Origin: Peromyscus leucopus
Lineage: Eukaryota; Chordata; Mammalia; Rodentia; Cricetidae
Assembly: GCF_004664715.2 (NCBI RefSeq)
Contig: NC_051063.1
Span: 70,046,518 to 70,110,517 of the forward strand
Direction: 5' to 3'
Length of the DNA: 64,000 bases
Of this stretch, positions 1 through 11,165 are shown piece by piece. The position numbers and the translations under genes are program-made. Below the pieces are notes generated by a model that was not told the DNA's origin, did no database searches, and saw only the letters and a list, made by a program, of their open reading frames with translations. How positions within the stretch are numbered: the stretch's first letter is position 1; every line of letters begins with the position of its first letter.

Positions 1-649
1 GTTGGCACCTACCTGGTCTGGATCCTATTATATTAGGCTGAGGACCACTGAGCACACCCAGAGCCTTGGTTTCTACTTTGTGTGAAGCCTGCTCTTGATT
101 GGGATTTGTTCTCCCCACTGGGTGCTGGGTTCTGGACCTTCTAAGTTTACCTGCTGTTATGCCTCTGTAAACACCAGTCTTCCTGATGGGGAACAATGCA
201 TTGGAAAGCTGCATCACAGGAGTGCCCAGGTGGCCCAAGCAGCCAGTTTTCTTAGAGATGCTGTCAGAGCATAGAGGAGCTTTTCACATATCAAGGGCTC
301 CTCTATGCTCAGATTCAATTAGCACAGGCTGGCTGGATGGAACTAGGGGCTCCCCCTTACTATGAAGGGACTGTGCAAGAACCTTCTGGACACTGACTGT
401 GGCCGTTACTCCGATGGTAGGACCAGTCCCCAGTGATCCACTGAGTACTTGCCTACTAGATAGGATGGTGGCTACAAGTAATTAACCAGTGGTCTGTGAA
501 GCTCCTTGTTTCTTGGAGATTTTAGAGCCTGAAGATTGTGTGTTTGGTTTGATCAGGCTTGAAATGCTAACTATATGACTGTAGTAGCTATTTAACAAAC
601 TATTGCTAACTAACTCTCACGGCAATTGATGAGCTAGATAGAAACATTC
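1..649. other. Unique sequence, nothing recognised
   Basis: No ORF of useful length, no SINE, LTR or simple repeat that I can recognise. Base composition is mixed and unremarkable. Confidence 0.5.
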
Positions 650-1200
650 TAAAGGTCTGTGTACATAGTTCTCGACATCTTCCTGATGTGCATACAGTTA
701 GCTTGGCCAAGCTTTAATCAGGCCCCTCTGGGCCTTCTCTTTGATCTGGCTTTGTCTTGACTGTTCCCTTGTCTATGACTTGTCCAGTCTTAGCAAGAAT
801 CTCCCTACCCTTGATATCTGATCAAGTTCTTTATCTCTCAGCTTTGAAGTTTGAGTCCTTGGCCTTTGACAAGAATCTTGTTGGGCCCATTTAGTAAGAA
901 GTGCTGACCCTTAGTGCTTGCCCTAGTTATTTTCCACTACCCCCTTGCCTTGCCTCTTGGCCATAAATCCCCCTTGACCTTGTTTGGTTTGAAGTGGAGC
1001 TCACTTGCTTGCTCTCCCTTTGGTGCAATACAGTTCCATCTATTGCCACAGTCTTATAGAAGGACACAGTTTTATCATGTGTCTGAATCCCTTTTCCTTT
1101 AATAAGCTACTTTTCAAGATGAATAAGACAGTATTGCCCCCTTTTACTCTAATGAAACCAAGAATCCCATTGTTCAGCAGATTATAACTCTGGGACTAGA
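650..1200 (+). mobile_element. Possible old LTR-like block
   Basis: The stretch reads like the U3-R part of a rodent LTR. It is pyrimidine-rich, has a TATA-like ATAAAT at about 964, and is followed by a CT-rich segment. It was recognised only by overall texture: I cannot name a family or define TG/CA ends or a target duplication. The short ORFs at 914-1187 are not convincing as genes. Confidence 0.3.
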
Positions 1201-1337
1201 GTCTAGAGCCTGGTTTCTGATTGGTGGGCTCTCTGCTGGCCGGGCGAACTGCACCTTCCACCCACATCTCTTCAAGCCAGAAGCCTTGATGTCCAGATGA
1301 CAAGAGAGCCCACCCCAGGAAGGACGGTGAGGACTGA

Positions 1338-1710
1338 TCTTTGCTGTCAGTTTGACTGGACTTAGAATTACCTGGGGAACATACTACTTACTCGGTGTGC
1401 TTTTTTGTAGATGTTCCCCAAAAACGTTTGAGGAAGGAAGACCTCATGCTAAAGGTGAGCCGCACTGTCCAGTGGATTCAGGTCTTCTTGGGACTGACTT
1501 AAAAGAAAATGAAAGAAGCCAGCTGAGTAGCCGCATTCATCTCTCTCTGCTTTCTAACTGAAGACACGAGGGGACTGGCTGCCTCAGATTTCCACTGGCA
1601 CACCTTCGCCGTCATGGCGAACTGCATCCTTGAACCGTGAGTGAACACAGACCCTCAAGTTGTTTCCTGTCATGTGTTTGGTCTAGCGGTGAGAAAATGA
1701 ACTGATACAG
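1338..1710 (+). mobile_element. ORR1-like MaLR LTR, diverged
   Basis: The block starts with the ORR1-type phrase 'gtcagtttgactgga' followed by 'ttagaattacctgggga'. It continues through the 'attcatctctctctgctt' region and ends with 'aaaatgaactgatacag', the usual LTR terminus (..ctaatacag). Length, about 370 bp, is normal for ORR1. Family: ERVL-MaLR, non-autonomous. Many substitutions and indels mark it as old. No internal region follows, so it is a solo LTR. Confidence 0.6.
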
Positions 1711-2861
1711 GCGTCAGACATTTGTTGGTAGGAGGAAGGGAGAGGAGCAGCCAGATCCTAAGGTACAAACAGAAAACAAGTTTCAAATGAGCCAGGCTCC
1801 TGGGCTGGGGGATGGCTCAGTGGCTTTTGGTCCCCCAGGACCTTCTATGAGCAACAGAGGAGGCTGTGGTTTTTCTTCTGTTTCTATAAATACTCGGGGT
1901 CTTCACCCCCAGCCAGCCTGCACTTAGCAGAAGCAGAAAGGGCACCTCCAGCAGGTGGTGTGGCCTTGAGTATGTCGTTTCAGTTTTCTCTTACGTTCAG
2001 TGCAGGAGGCAGCCAGCTGTAAGGCTGGTGATTCCCACTATAAAATATAGGCGCCTAATAGTCAATACCACTTTGGGTTTTGGAAACTGGATTGGGATAG
2101 ACAGGGGAGAGAGCCCTATCCCTGGCAGAGTGGAAATCGGAGACTTAACCCCTCTGTTCGCGGACCTTTCTTCTCTATTTATCCGTATCACTCCCAGTGG
2201 GCTCTCAGCAAATCTACCTAATACTATGGAGTGCTGGCTACAACTGGCCATTTGGGATGCGAGGCCAGGAACCAGGCGCTAGCCTCCAGCAGGGAGCTTA
2301 CTTCTTCCAACTGTTCCTCTGCCTAGCACCATCCATGCAGCCTGGGGCACAGGGTGGGAGAAGTCTGAATAATAATGGTGCAAACAAAGTGATGGGGAAG
2401 GCCGAGGGAAATGAGGCAGGACATGCCTCTGAATTCCATGTTCAACCAACTTTCCTGCCGGTGCCCTGACCACAGACTCTCAGGACATTGACAGGCAAAT
2501 CAATTTTCATTGGCTGGCTCATCACAAACTCCTGCCCTCATTGTTGGCAGCAGTTATGAGTCCCCGTCACTACTTTTCCTTCCGACGGTGGGCACACATA
2601 CCCCATTAGAATATGGTGTGTTCCCAGAAAGAGAGGCATTGCCTCTGTCTTTAGACCCTTGGTGATTAGGATGGGACGTAATGAACAGCTCTTGATGAAT
2701 GTGCTATCAAATTTCCTGGATAAAAACCCTGGCCAGGGAGGGTTAGAACACAGCTGGAATTCCAGCCTTTCTGGTGATGAAGGGTGTGTTACACTGTGAG
2801 AGAACAAGGCTGTATGCTTGTTCTGTCCCTCCCTATGGTGAGATAGTGCACCTGATACCCC
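1711..2861. other. Unique sequence
   Basis: No recognisable repeat apart from a short SINE-like phrase ('gggggatggctcagtgg') near 1806. A TATAAATA string lies at about 1886, followed by a small GC-rich inverted motif, but nothing else supports a promoter. ORFs at 1997-2469 overlap on both strands and look random. Confidence 0.45.
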
Positions 2862-2865
2862 CCCC

Positions 2866-2924
<59 letters not shown>

Positions 2925-3138
2925 CTGGTACATGTGCACACATGTGCATGTGCATATGGAAACCAGAGGACAACCTCAGATGTCCTTCCCGGGGTCTACT
3001 TGTTCTCTCTCTGCTCAGCACTGGTATTCCAAACATGCACCACCAAGTCTGGACTTTTTTGCATGTTTGCTGGTGATTGGGCTTCGGCCTCGTGCTTGCA
3101 AAGCAAACACTTCACCCACTGAGCCATTCCCCAGCCCA
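2862..3138 (-). mobile_element. B3 SINE, antisense, with (CT)n(TG)n tail
   Basis: A (CT)n run (2862-2880) passes directly into about 20 TG units (2881-2921). These are the reverse complement of the CA-rich B3 tail. The body then shows the B3 hallmarks in antisense: 'accagaggacaacctcag' and 'cacccactgagccattccc'. The middle part is diverged. The hydrophobic-looking ORFs through the repeat are artefacts of (TG)n. Confidence 0.75.
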
Positions 3139-3225
3139 GGAGCCTGACTTCTCTGAAACTTGTTTTCTGTACATACCTTAGGATCTGTCTGAGAAGTCAA
3201 GGAATAATACTCTTAGTTAGTTAAT

Positions 3226-3409
3226 TTATTTATCTATCACGTGTATGTGTGTATGCTCGTGGGTGTGTGGGTGTCACAGGCACACGTGGAGGTCAGAGGA
3301 CAACTTGCAGGAGCCGGTTCTCATCAACAACATGTGTCCTGGACATAAAACTCAGCTCATAAGGCTTGGCAGCAGGTGCCTTAACTTGCTGAACCATCTT
3401 GCTGGCCCA
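3226..3409 (-). mobile_element. B3 SINE, antisense
   Basis: The antisense B3 order is clear: AT-rich and TG-rich tail, then 'ggaggtcagaggacaactt', then 'ttggcagcaggtgcctta', then 'ctgaaccatcttgctggccc'. The element is nearly full length and sits only about 90 bp after the preceding B3. Confidence 0.8.
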
Positions 3410-3935
3410 GGAGTATTTTCTGTGATACTTTGAATGGATCTTCTTTCCAAACACACGGCCTTGAATGCAGCCGCTTGCTCCATCCTGAGTTTGGAGGGGT
3501 GATTCAGGATTGGGCAGACATGAGTCTACCTACTGGCTGTCCTTATGCCCAGGTCACTCAAGTAGAATAAGGAACATCTGGGGGTTGGAGTGTGGATACT
3601 GTCTTCATGGTGCCCGGTGACCACCGTTACACACTAGTGTATGTCACCCATCTCATCTGAATCCCAGGCCGACCTTCCAGGTACTCTCTGAGCAGTAATG
3701 GGAGCCGTCTTAAAAATATTTCTTAAAATTATTGTAATGAAGAATAATGCATATTCATTCTAGAAAAGGGCAGTAAAAGGATATTGGCTTAGTGATCCTA
3801 CACAAATGGCCCATCATGAACGTGCATGAATATGTTCTCATTAAGTGGCTTTCCTAGTAGAAGTGCATTAGATAGTACAAAATTGACAATTTTCATGAAC
3901 ATAAGCATTCTAGCCCTTGTCTTTTTATATAATAA
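3410..3935. other. Unique sequence
   Basis: No repeat or gene recognised. AT content rises after 3700. Confidence 0.45.
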
Positions 3936-3937
3936 TA

Positions 3938-4318
3938 CTGTGTGTGTGTATAGTATGATGTATGTAGGATGATGTTCTCATGTGTGTGTGTGTGTGTGTG
4001 CACACGCATGTGTGTGTGTGTATGTATGTGTGTGTGTGTGTGTGTGTCTGTGGATGTGTGTGCATGTGGAGGCCAAAGGTTGATGCTAGGAATCTTTCTT
4101 GAATTCTCCCCACTTTATATACTGAGGCAGGATCTTTCTCTTGAACCCAGAGCTTGCTGACTCACCTACTTTAGCTTATCCTAGGGATCCTCTGTTTTTG
4201 CTGCTAGAGTACTAAGTGAGCTGCCAAGTCTACCCAGAACTTACCTGGGTCCTTCCTGCCGATCTGAACTCAGGTCTTCATGCCTGCAGGGCGAGCACTG
4301 GCCTTGCTGAGCTGTCTC
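3938..4318 (-). mobile_element. B4 SINE, antisense, on interrupted (TG)n
   Basis: Two TG tracts (3980-4000 and 4009-4047) lie at the tail. After them come the antisense B4 marks: 'ggaggccaaaggttgatg', a B1-like middle ('gaggcaggatctttctctt') and the ID-like head ('gaactcaggtcttcatgc') ending near 'gagctgtctccca'. B4 is the ID-B1 composite SINE of rodents. The copy is moderately diverged. Confidence 0.7.
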
Positions 4319-5242
4319 CCACTGTTCTTTTACTTTCTAAACAATACTGCATCAGCCTTTCTCAGCCTGTCTCTGTCTGGTCCTGCTGTGGCGAATCCTT
4401 AGCTGTGGATGGCTGGTGAGGGCTGCTTTGTTCCGAGGACTTTTTTGTTCCGAGGACTTTTGCATCCTCTTTGTCTCCTTGAAGATCTTCTACTTGTAGC
4501 CTTCTAATCAGCATCAGTTCCAAGCCACTTGATTTCAGAATACTCACTTATTTTTATATGCTAATTCCAGAGGGCTATTGGCACCTCTGAGTGATTTCAG
4601 ATTCCTTCGTGGATCTTTAGAAAGTCTCTGATTCCATCCAAGGGCATTATGAATGTCCCCTTTTTCTCTAGCTCTCTCTACATGTTCTATTTTAATATTT
4701 AGCATATCCTTCAATGGTTGGAAATTCAGGAGGCATGATTTGCTTTTGATAACCTCCACTTCATGATAATCTCCTGTAAGTGTCCTGGGTGGGAGAGGTT
4801 GGCTCTAGCTCCCTGGCTTTATGGGGAGAGAGTGGCTCTTGTTGAAATGGAAGAGCCTGGAAGATCCTCCCCAGCCACCCACAGCTTCGGTTGGTTCTGG
4901 GTTTTCCCTCTCTCCTTGTGTCTTGTACTTCCATCGCGCTCTACCTAGCACGTGCCTCGTCACAACCGTGCACTCTTTAGCCCGCTTGCATTTTGGTCCT
5001 CAGTGTCTCACGAGCACAGTGGAATTTGTGTAAAGGAAAGTGGGACATTTATTCACTCTCCTCACACTTCTGGGATATTTAAGTTTCAGCCTTTATCTGG
5101 CTTTCTAAGGCCCAGATGATCTTTCCACTTTATTGACAAGAGGCCAGGAGGAGGATCCAGTGGGCCCTGCCTTCCTGATGGGTCCTGGCCATCTTAATTC
5201 TTTATTATGTTCTTGGATTCCTTAAGATAGCAGGCTCCCCTC
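4319..5242. other. Unique sequence with one short tandem duplication
   Basis: Mostly featureless. A perfect 17-bp head-to-tail duplication (4428-4444 and 4445-4461) is the only structure noted. Small ORFs at 4362-5033 occur on both strands and do not resemble any family I know. Confidence 0.45.
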
Positions 5243-5618
5243 TGCCATGGTTTGGTGATAAAATGTCCCCCACAGGCTCATCTCTTTGAACTCTTTGTCT
5301 CCAACTGACGGTAATATTTTGGGACATTGGGAAACTTTTAGTAGGTGGGGCCTGGCTGGATAGAGTGGGTCCCTGGGAGGTGAGCTTTAAGCTTGTGTAG
5401 CCTGGCCCCACTTTCTATCTCCTCCCTGCTTCTCGATTCAAATAGATCGGAGGAGTCTCAGCTACACACTGTGGCCACCATGGAAGAGCCAGCTGCCATG
5501 CCTTCCCTGCCATTGTGGACCTATGTCCACTCAAACTGTGAGACGAAACAAGTCCTTTCACCTAGAAGTTGCTCTTGTCACGTTTTGGGCCACAGCAGTG
5601 AGATAAGTAACTAGCACA
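5243..5618 (+). mobile_element. MT-type MaLR LTR (solo)
   Basis: The start matches the MT LTR opening ('atggtttggtgataaaatg', then 'tcccccacaggctcat'). Further on are 'aggtggggcctggctgga', 'tagcctggccccacttt', 'gccatgccttccctgccat' and the terminus 'gataagtaactagcaca'. Length, about 376 bp, fits. No internal sequence follows. Subfamily (MTC/MTD-like) is a guess. Confidence 0.75.
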
Positions 5619-5706
5619 GCCCTGCTCTGGGCGAACGTCTGCCACCGGCAACACAAGAGTCCCAGTGACATGTGAACTTCTGTAAACTCTTGGAGATTGT
5701 TCCCTC

Positions 5707-5747
5707 CAGGACTGGAATGTAGCTCAGCCTGAGTACTTGCCTAACGT
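5707..5747 (+). mobile_element. ID SINE head fragment
   Basis: The stretch 'ggaatgtagctcagcctgag' followed by 'tacttgcctaac' matches the tRNA-derived 5' half of ID. It is cut off at about 40 bp by the G-rich/GA repeat that follows. Confidence 0.5.
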
Positions 5748-5773
5748 GAGGGGGGACGGGAGGGGAGGGGGGG

Positions 5774-5820
<47 letters not shown>
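5748..5820 (+). repeat. G-rich tract plus (GA)n
   Basis: G runs of 4-9 separated by A/C (5748-5777) pass into about 22 uninterrupted GA units (5776-5820). The first part meets a G-quadruplex pattern. The second is a polypurine mirror repeat. Confidence 0.9.
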
Positions 5821-5825
<5 letters not shown>

Positions 5826-6690
5826 TTTCTGCATCTGCATTTATCTACTGATCCCAACTGAAGGAAAGGAACTACTTTCTGAAACAAATATTAGATTAGA
5901 TTGGTTGCAAATTAAACAGAGGGTTTGTAGCCAGATTATCGTGAAGAATTTGGTTATATGGTCTTTGAGTATAAAGTTCTTTTCAACTTGCAAATTCTGT
6001 TGGTTTTAAAGTAAGGCATCAAGTGTGCTAAGCCTTAGAGATTCCCACCGTGAAGACTCAGGTGTCTTTTTAGGATATAGCTGGCTGTGTGTGCCTGAAG
6101 CCTTCTCCAGAGGTCATTCCTGAAGAGCTAGTAACTGAGGAAGGAGCAGGGAGAGTAGAGGGAACGAGGCTGCCAGCCTCAGGGAAGCTTCTGGTGTTGA
6201 GAAAGATGGAGAAATGTCAGGCTGATGGAGGTTTATGCTGCATCATCTGAAGCATCTTCTGATGCTCCATAGCCAGGGCAACTGCTGGACGGTTTGAGGC
6301 AGGCATCTCATTGTGCAAGTCACATAGGACTTACCATTTAAATAAAGCCGGAATGCGTTCCAGGGAACCTAGACGAGATGCTCTGGCCATCTTTGCTGCT
6401 TAGCTGTTCACTATCCTCTCCACAACCTAGCTTCTCACCATCCCAGTGTGCACAGTTCCATGGAGTGACCGGACTCAGTCGCCATCAGTGTCTTGATTAG
6501 TTACTGGAACTAACTGACTCCGTCTCTTTGTCCCTCGTTACAACGCTTCTTGGAGAGAATTTAACTACACTTGAATCAAACCTCCATCCTTTATCCCATT
6601 ATCTGTGGTAACCTGCCACCAGACGACTTAGGGGCCACTCCTATGGAGAGGTTAACTACCCTCAACTTGCTTAGGAAAAGAGTGAGAAAA
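5821..6690. other. Unique sequence
   Basis: No repeat recognised. ORFs are short and unsupported. Confidence 0.45.
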
Positions 6691-6905
6691 AGCCAGGCAT
6701 GGTGGTTCTTGCCTATATTACTATCACTTTAGAGGCTGAGGCAAAAGGATTGCCATGAGTTCCAGGCCAGCCTGGGCTATGTAGAAAATTTTAAGGGCAG
6801 CCTGTGCTACATAGCACAGTTCCAGGTCAGTATGGCCTATATAACAAATTCTGGGATAATCTGGGCTACAGATTGAGACCCTGTATCAAAAAAAAAAAAA
6901 AAAAA
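6691..6905 (+). mobile_element. B1-related SINE with internally repeated right part
   Basis: The head 'agccaggcatggtggttctt' and the A tail (6889-6905) are B1-like. Between them the B1 motif 'ttccaggccagcctgggcta' recurs in diverged form near 6757, 6820 and 6850, so the element (215 bp) is longer than a B1 monomer of about 140 bp. It could be an old quasi-dimeric B1/proto-B1 or a copy that duplicated internally. Confidence 0.65.
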
Positions 6906-7788
6906 GTAAAACGCCAAACAAAAGAAACAATACAAATAAAACTGGGTGCTATCTTTGTATATAATAAACATTTCCATAAGAATTCATTCTTCACCACAGA
7001 AAATAACTTACTTTTAGTTTACTTTTTTTAAAAAAAGCAATCCGAAACCTTTCACGTATTTCAAGAATGACCCAAACTACAACGTCCTTGATGTAGAGGG
7101 AGATTCCCGGGTGGCTGCCAGCTGTGTTTGCCGAGGCGGCCTTCAACTTCACCATTAAACTTGTCTACAAGCTTACAAGGCTGTCAGGCGGTCGTCCCCT
7201 CTGCAAACGATAGCTGCTTCTTAGAAGGTTGCTGTGTTGTTCTCATTCAACACATGGGGATGTTTATGTAGCCCTTGAAAGAACGGAGGTGAAGGAACAG
7301 CAGCCAGATAAGGAGGCCAGGATGTACGCACTGGAGGCAAACCTGCTGCTCTTAGCTGGGTTACTTTCTACAGCGACGTGATTGATAGAACAACCACAGG
7401 ACAAGGCAAGAGGAAATAAAGCCAGAGTGTGAGCCTATTCATCGGATTAAAGATCGCAGCCCGGGAAGCACTCTGTGGACACAACGGGCTGAGATACAAG
7501 ACAGAAACACATCCTTATGTCTACCAAGAGGGAGACAGGTAGGGCATGAAGGTCATGTGGCCACCGTAGGAAATCTAGTGAGAGTAACAGATGTTTGACC
7601 TTGTAGTGCTGGGTTTTTTCCTTTGCCCTAAGTAAACATACAGCATCTTCTTATCTCTTTCTGCTCTGTCTCCTTTTAGACATGGGTAGCTAGAAATGGT
7701 GTTGAAACGGGAAATAGAGTTAATGGCTGCATATAAAGTGTGTTTTACATAAATTTCATGGTAACTACAGATCAACCGCTTAGAACTG
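6906..7788. other. Unique sequence
   Basis: No repeat or gene seen. A patch near 7100-7200 is relatively CpG-containing compared with its neighbours but far below an island. Confidence 0.4.
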
Positions 7789-7789
7789 G

Positions 7790-7975
7790 AGGAACTGGAG
7801 ACGGGTCAGCAGATAAAGGCACTGACCGTCATGCCTGATGACCTGAGTTTGATCCACATATTGGATGGAGCTGCCCTCTGACCTCCACAGGGTCACAGTA
7901 GCATGAACCTGCACACTTACATGCAACATCCAAACATACCCTGGTACCTACACGATGTTTAAAATGTTTAAAGAA
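7790..7975 (+). mobile_element. B3 SINE, sense
   Basis: The B3 features occur in order: 'gggtcagcagataaaggcac', 'gcctgatgacctgagtttga', 'ctctgacctccacagggt' and a CA/AT-rich tail. Moderately diverged. Confidence 0.7.
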
Positions 7976-7994
7976 AGGAAGTGAAGCCTACCAC

Positions 7995-8260
7995 TCAATC
8001 CCCAAAGAACTTCACAAGAAGGATTTACAAAATAACTAGAAAATAACTGAGTCAGTCTTTATCTATCAATAGTTACACTGAATGTAAGTAGGTTAAATTT
8101 TCCTATAAAAAGACATGGAGTGGATGAATGGATTAAATAAAACCAGACCCAGCTATGTGCTACCTACAAGAGACTCACTTCCACTTAAGAACAAGTATAG
8201 ACTGGCTATAAGAGGTGGAGAAAAAATACTCTAGAGACAAATGAAAATTAAGAGGCCAAA
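7995..8260 (+). mobile_element. Old L1 fragment, start of ORF2 (endonuclease region)
   Basis: The phrases 'aaaagacatggagtggatga', 'ggattaaataaaaccagacc' and 'ctacaagagactcactt' match the DNA encoding the N-terminal endonuclease region of L1 ORF2. In established L1s this reads as repair-endonuclease-like sequence. Stops and indels break the frame. It is an ancient 5'-and-3'-truncated piece, ending where the next LTR begins. Confidence 0.6.
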
Positions 8261-8425
8261 GGTAGTTAGGATGGTTAATCTGGATTGTCAACCTGTCCTG
8301 ACTTAGAGTCACCTAGGAGACGAGTTTTTGGTGATGTCTGTGAGGATGTGAGCAGAAAGATTTAGCTGAAGAGAGGAGGCCAACTCTGTGGGTGACCAAC
8401 AGTATGTATTCCCCTCTTGAAGCAA
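8261..8425 (+). mobile_element. ORR1-like MaLR LTR, 5' part only
   Basis: It opens with 'ttaatctggattgtcaacc' and 'ttagagtcacctaggagac', the conserved ORR1-type start. It continues through 'tgtctgtgaggatgtgagca' and then loses similarity. The 3' half, with the polyadenylation region, is missing or too diverged. Confidence 0.5.
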
Positions 8426-9070
8426 AGTAAAGGCTTTAGACATCTTCTTCGGGTCTCTGTGAACATGCTGCTCACCTGGCCTGGCCTTATACTCCCCAGT
8501 TCCTCTCAGTTCTCCAGCACAAGGTTGTTTTCTTCACTTAAAAACAGGGCTGCTGTCCGATTTGAATTTTAACTGCGAGGTGAGGAACAGACAGAGCTGT
8601 GGCTGAGGCAGACCTGGATCAGGGAAACAGAAGCCAGGGTAGAGAAAGCGCCGTTGAAAACAGAGAAAGGAATGCTTTGTGAGCCCTGGGCAGGGAGGAG
8701 AAACTGAATCTGAGGCCCACTTCCCCTTGGTGACCAGACTGGCTGGGAACACACCCCTGGAGGTGCAGCTGAGAGTGAAGAGCTGCAGGGCTGAGAACCT
8801 GGAGGGAGGGGTCCACAGGGTGCGGTGGCCTTGCCCCCAGGCCCTTGTGAGTGCACACAGCAAGGGGGCAAGGGACAGATTCATCCAGGTGGCCTTCCCT
8901 TCCCCATGCTCAGCAAACATACTGCGGTGCACTGTGGGTCTCCTAGCAGGGTATGAGGTCACCTCGAACACAGCAGAGAAATTGGATCTGCTAGGAAGAC
9001 TGGAATGCTCAGTCTGTCACGCTTATCCCATCAGTTTATCAGAAGCCTGTTGTCTCACAAGGGAGAATCC
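8426..9070. other. Unique sequence, overlapping long ORFs on both strands
   Basis: ORFs of 145 and 169 codons overlap here on opposite strands (8534-8971 minus, 8679-9188 plus). Neither shows a recognisable domain, signal peptide or splice context. Overlap on both strands suggests a GC-richer stretch lacking stops by chance. Confidence 0.4.
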
Positions 9071-9250
9071 TTGTGATGATTTGGGTACAAACTGTCCCTA
9101 CAAATGCTCATGTATTGATGGTTTGATCCCCAATGCAAGTAGTGTTGGGAAAGTGACATCCCCGAGGTGCTTGGGACACTACAGGTGAAGGTCAAGGATG
9201 AACTGGGACATGCACCAGTGGTGAGCCGTGGCAGGACATAAGGAGGAGTT
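9071..9250 (+). mobile_element. Possible MT/MaLR LTR 5' fragment
   Basis: The start 'gtgatgatttgggtacaaac' followed by 'aaatgctcatgtattga' resembles an MT-type LTR opening. Similarity fades after about 100 bp, so the identification is weak. Confidence 0.3.
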
Positions 9251-10195
9251 GGAACAGGGCTCCGTCAAGTTCTCCAGAGAATACCCAGCAGCATCCACTG
9301 ACCTGAGAAGCCTATTTCAGGAATGCAGGAGGTAGGGGATCAGGGGCCAGGGAAGCCAGTGATCACAGCAAAAAGGGGAGCCATAGGTGGCCACTCAAGA
9401 GCTATTAGCATGTCATCCACAAACCCCTGAAGCAAGGTTTTGAACAGGGCTTCAGACCTATGCTCTCGGAGCCATCAAATTCCATGTTCCAATAGCCCTG
9501 CACAAAGCTAATCAAGACGGGAAATTGACTTGAAGAGATTGGCTGGTGCCATAATGGCCTTCACATACACGCCCAAGGGCTGCTGCGGTGACCAGATGCT
9601 GTGAATACCTTTTGTCTCCCCACATGACTGAGACTGTCTAAACCTTATGATTCCTTTGTTTAGGGGAACACTCCCCTCAGTACCTACATTCTTCACACCC
9701 TATGCATTCTGCATCATGTTTAGCAATGTAAACAATGGCTAGAAGGTGTGGAAGGGGGACTAGAGGAAGGAGGGGGAGGATCTAATTTGGAAACCGCCAC
9801 TGTGGAGTGAGCTGGTACCCTGCTGTCTTGGAGCAAGTGAGAGACTGTTGAAAACAGCCATAAATATACCTGCTAAGGCAAGAATTAACATCAGAAAACC
9901 CAGGTCAGGGAAGGGAGTTGTCAGGAAGGTCACTTTGGGAAGTGGCTTCTGGGCTGAGTCTGTGAAGAATGAAGGTGGAGCCAGCCAAGAGTGTGGACTG
10001 AGAAGCAAGGGTCCAGGTGGGAGAGTCATTGGCAAATCCCAATTGCAAGGGAGCCTTTGTTGAATTATTTGGACAAATCCTCCCTCCACCCCTTGCTATG
10101 AGGAGGGGCCTTGCCATCTTTTTCTTGGTTAATGACCCATCAGTTTGATTTGCTTATATCTTAGTTAGCATGCAAATTGGTTTGTTTTTATTGGT
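9251..10195. other. Unique sequence
   Basis: Nothing recognised. ORFs at 9760-10117 overlap each other on opposite strands. Confidence 0.4.
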
Positions 10196-10198
10196 GTT

Positions 10199-10325
10199 AT
10201 TTTTGAGGCAGGGTCCCTAGTCCTGAAATTCCCTATGTAGATCAGGCTGGCCTTGAACTCACAGAGTTCTGCCTGCCTTTGCCTCCAGAGCTGGGATTAA
10301 AGGTGTGCCCCACTATGCCTGGCTA
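10199..10325 (-). mobile_element. B1 SINE, antisense
   Basis: Antisense B1 order: 'ttgaggcagggtccctagt', 'caggctggccttgaactcac', 'ctgggattaaaggtgtgc' and 'actatgcctggct'. Near full length and moderately diverged. Confidence 0.85.
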
Positions 10326-11165
10326 CAAATAGGTTTTATAATAGAACTTTCAAAACAGTTTGTTTGTATTTCTTCTCTTCCCCCTAGGTCTTCCCCCTCG
10401 TCCCCTTATATTTTCATATCACATGTTATATTTTCCCCTCCCTTAATACCTTTTCACTCCTCTCCGGTTCTCTTTCTAGTTTCAAAACATCCATTCTCAC
10501 ACTCTTGCACACCCACAGTTATACACATGTGTAAAAATTAGAAGCTAGGATCCACATGAAAGAGCTGTGTGGCATTTGTCCGAGTCCGAGTTACTCACTT
10601 GATGTACGGATTTCCAGATCTGTCCTCTTTCATGCAACTTTAATATTTTCATTCTTCTTTACAGCTGAGTAAAATTCTATCATGTATATGTAACATACTT
10701 TCATTATTCATTCATCTGTCCACAGACTTTCAGGTTGATTCTATTTTCTTCTTATCCTCAATGAAACAGCATCAGACATAATGTGCAAATATTTTTGTGG
10801 TTGGATATAGAGTCTTTGGGCTATATATTTAAGAATGGTATACCTTGGTCATGTGATAGTTCTATTTTTAGTTTTTTTGAGAAACCTCCATACTGATTTC
10901 CATAGTGACTGAACCAGCTTATATTCCTAACAGTAGTGAATAAGGATTCTACTTTCCATAAATCAATCCTCACTGTCATTTGTTGTTATTATTATTTTTT
11001 AATGATAGCAAAGATCTCCAGACATTTAATGGTAGCATCCAGATGCTTAGGTGGTATCCCTAGGCAGTTTTGATTGGCATTTCTCTGGTGGGAAAAGATG
11101 TGGGATAGTTTTAAAGATATTGACCATCTTTGTTTCTTCCTTTAAGAGTGGTCTGTTAAGTGTTT
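10326..11165 (-). mobile_element. L1 3' portion, antisense (ORF2 end and 3' UTR)
   Basis: Read on the plus strand, the block shows the antisense of the ORF2 C-terminal region: 'cagctgagtaaaattctatc', 'ttcattcatctgtccacag', 'agttctatttttagttttt', 'acctccatactgatttcca' and 'gattggcatttctctggtg'. The frame is destroyed. It is an old 5'-truncated insertion whose 3' end lies near 10330. Confidence 0.75.

Noticed and set aside
1880..1935. TATAAATA with adjacent GC-rich hairpin as a promoter
   Set aside because: No initiator, no CpG island, no downstream ORF or repeat-type promoter support.
8679..9188. 169-codon plus ORF
   Set aside because: Overlapped by a 145-codon ORF on the other strand, no known motif, and it runs into an LTR-like segment.
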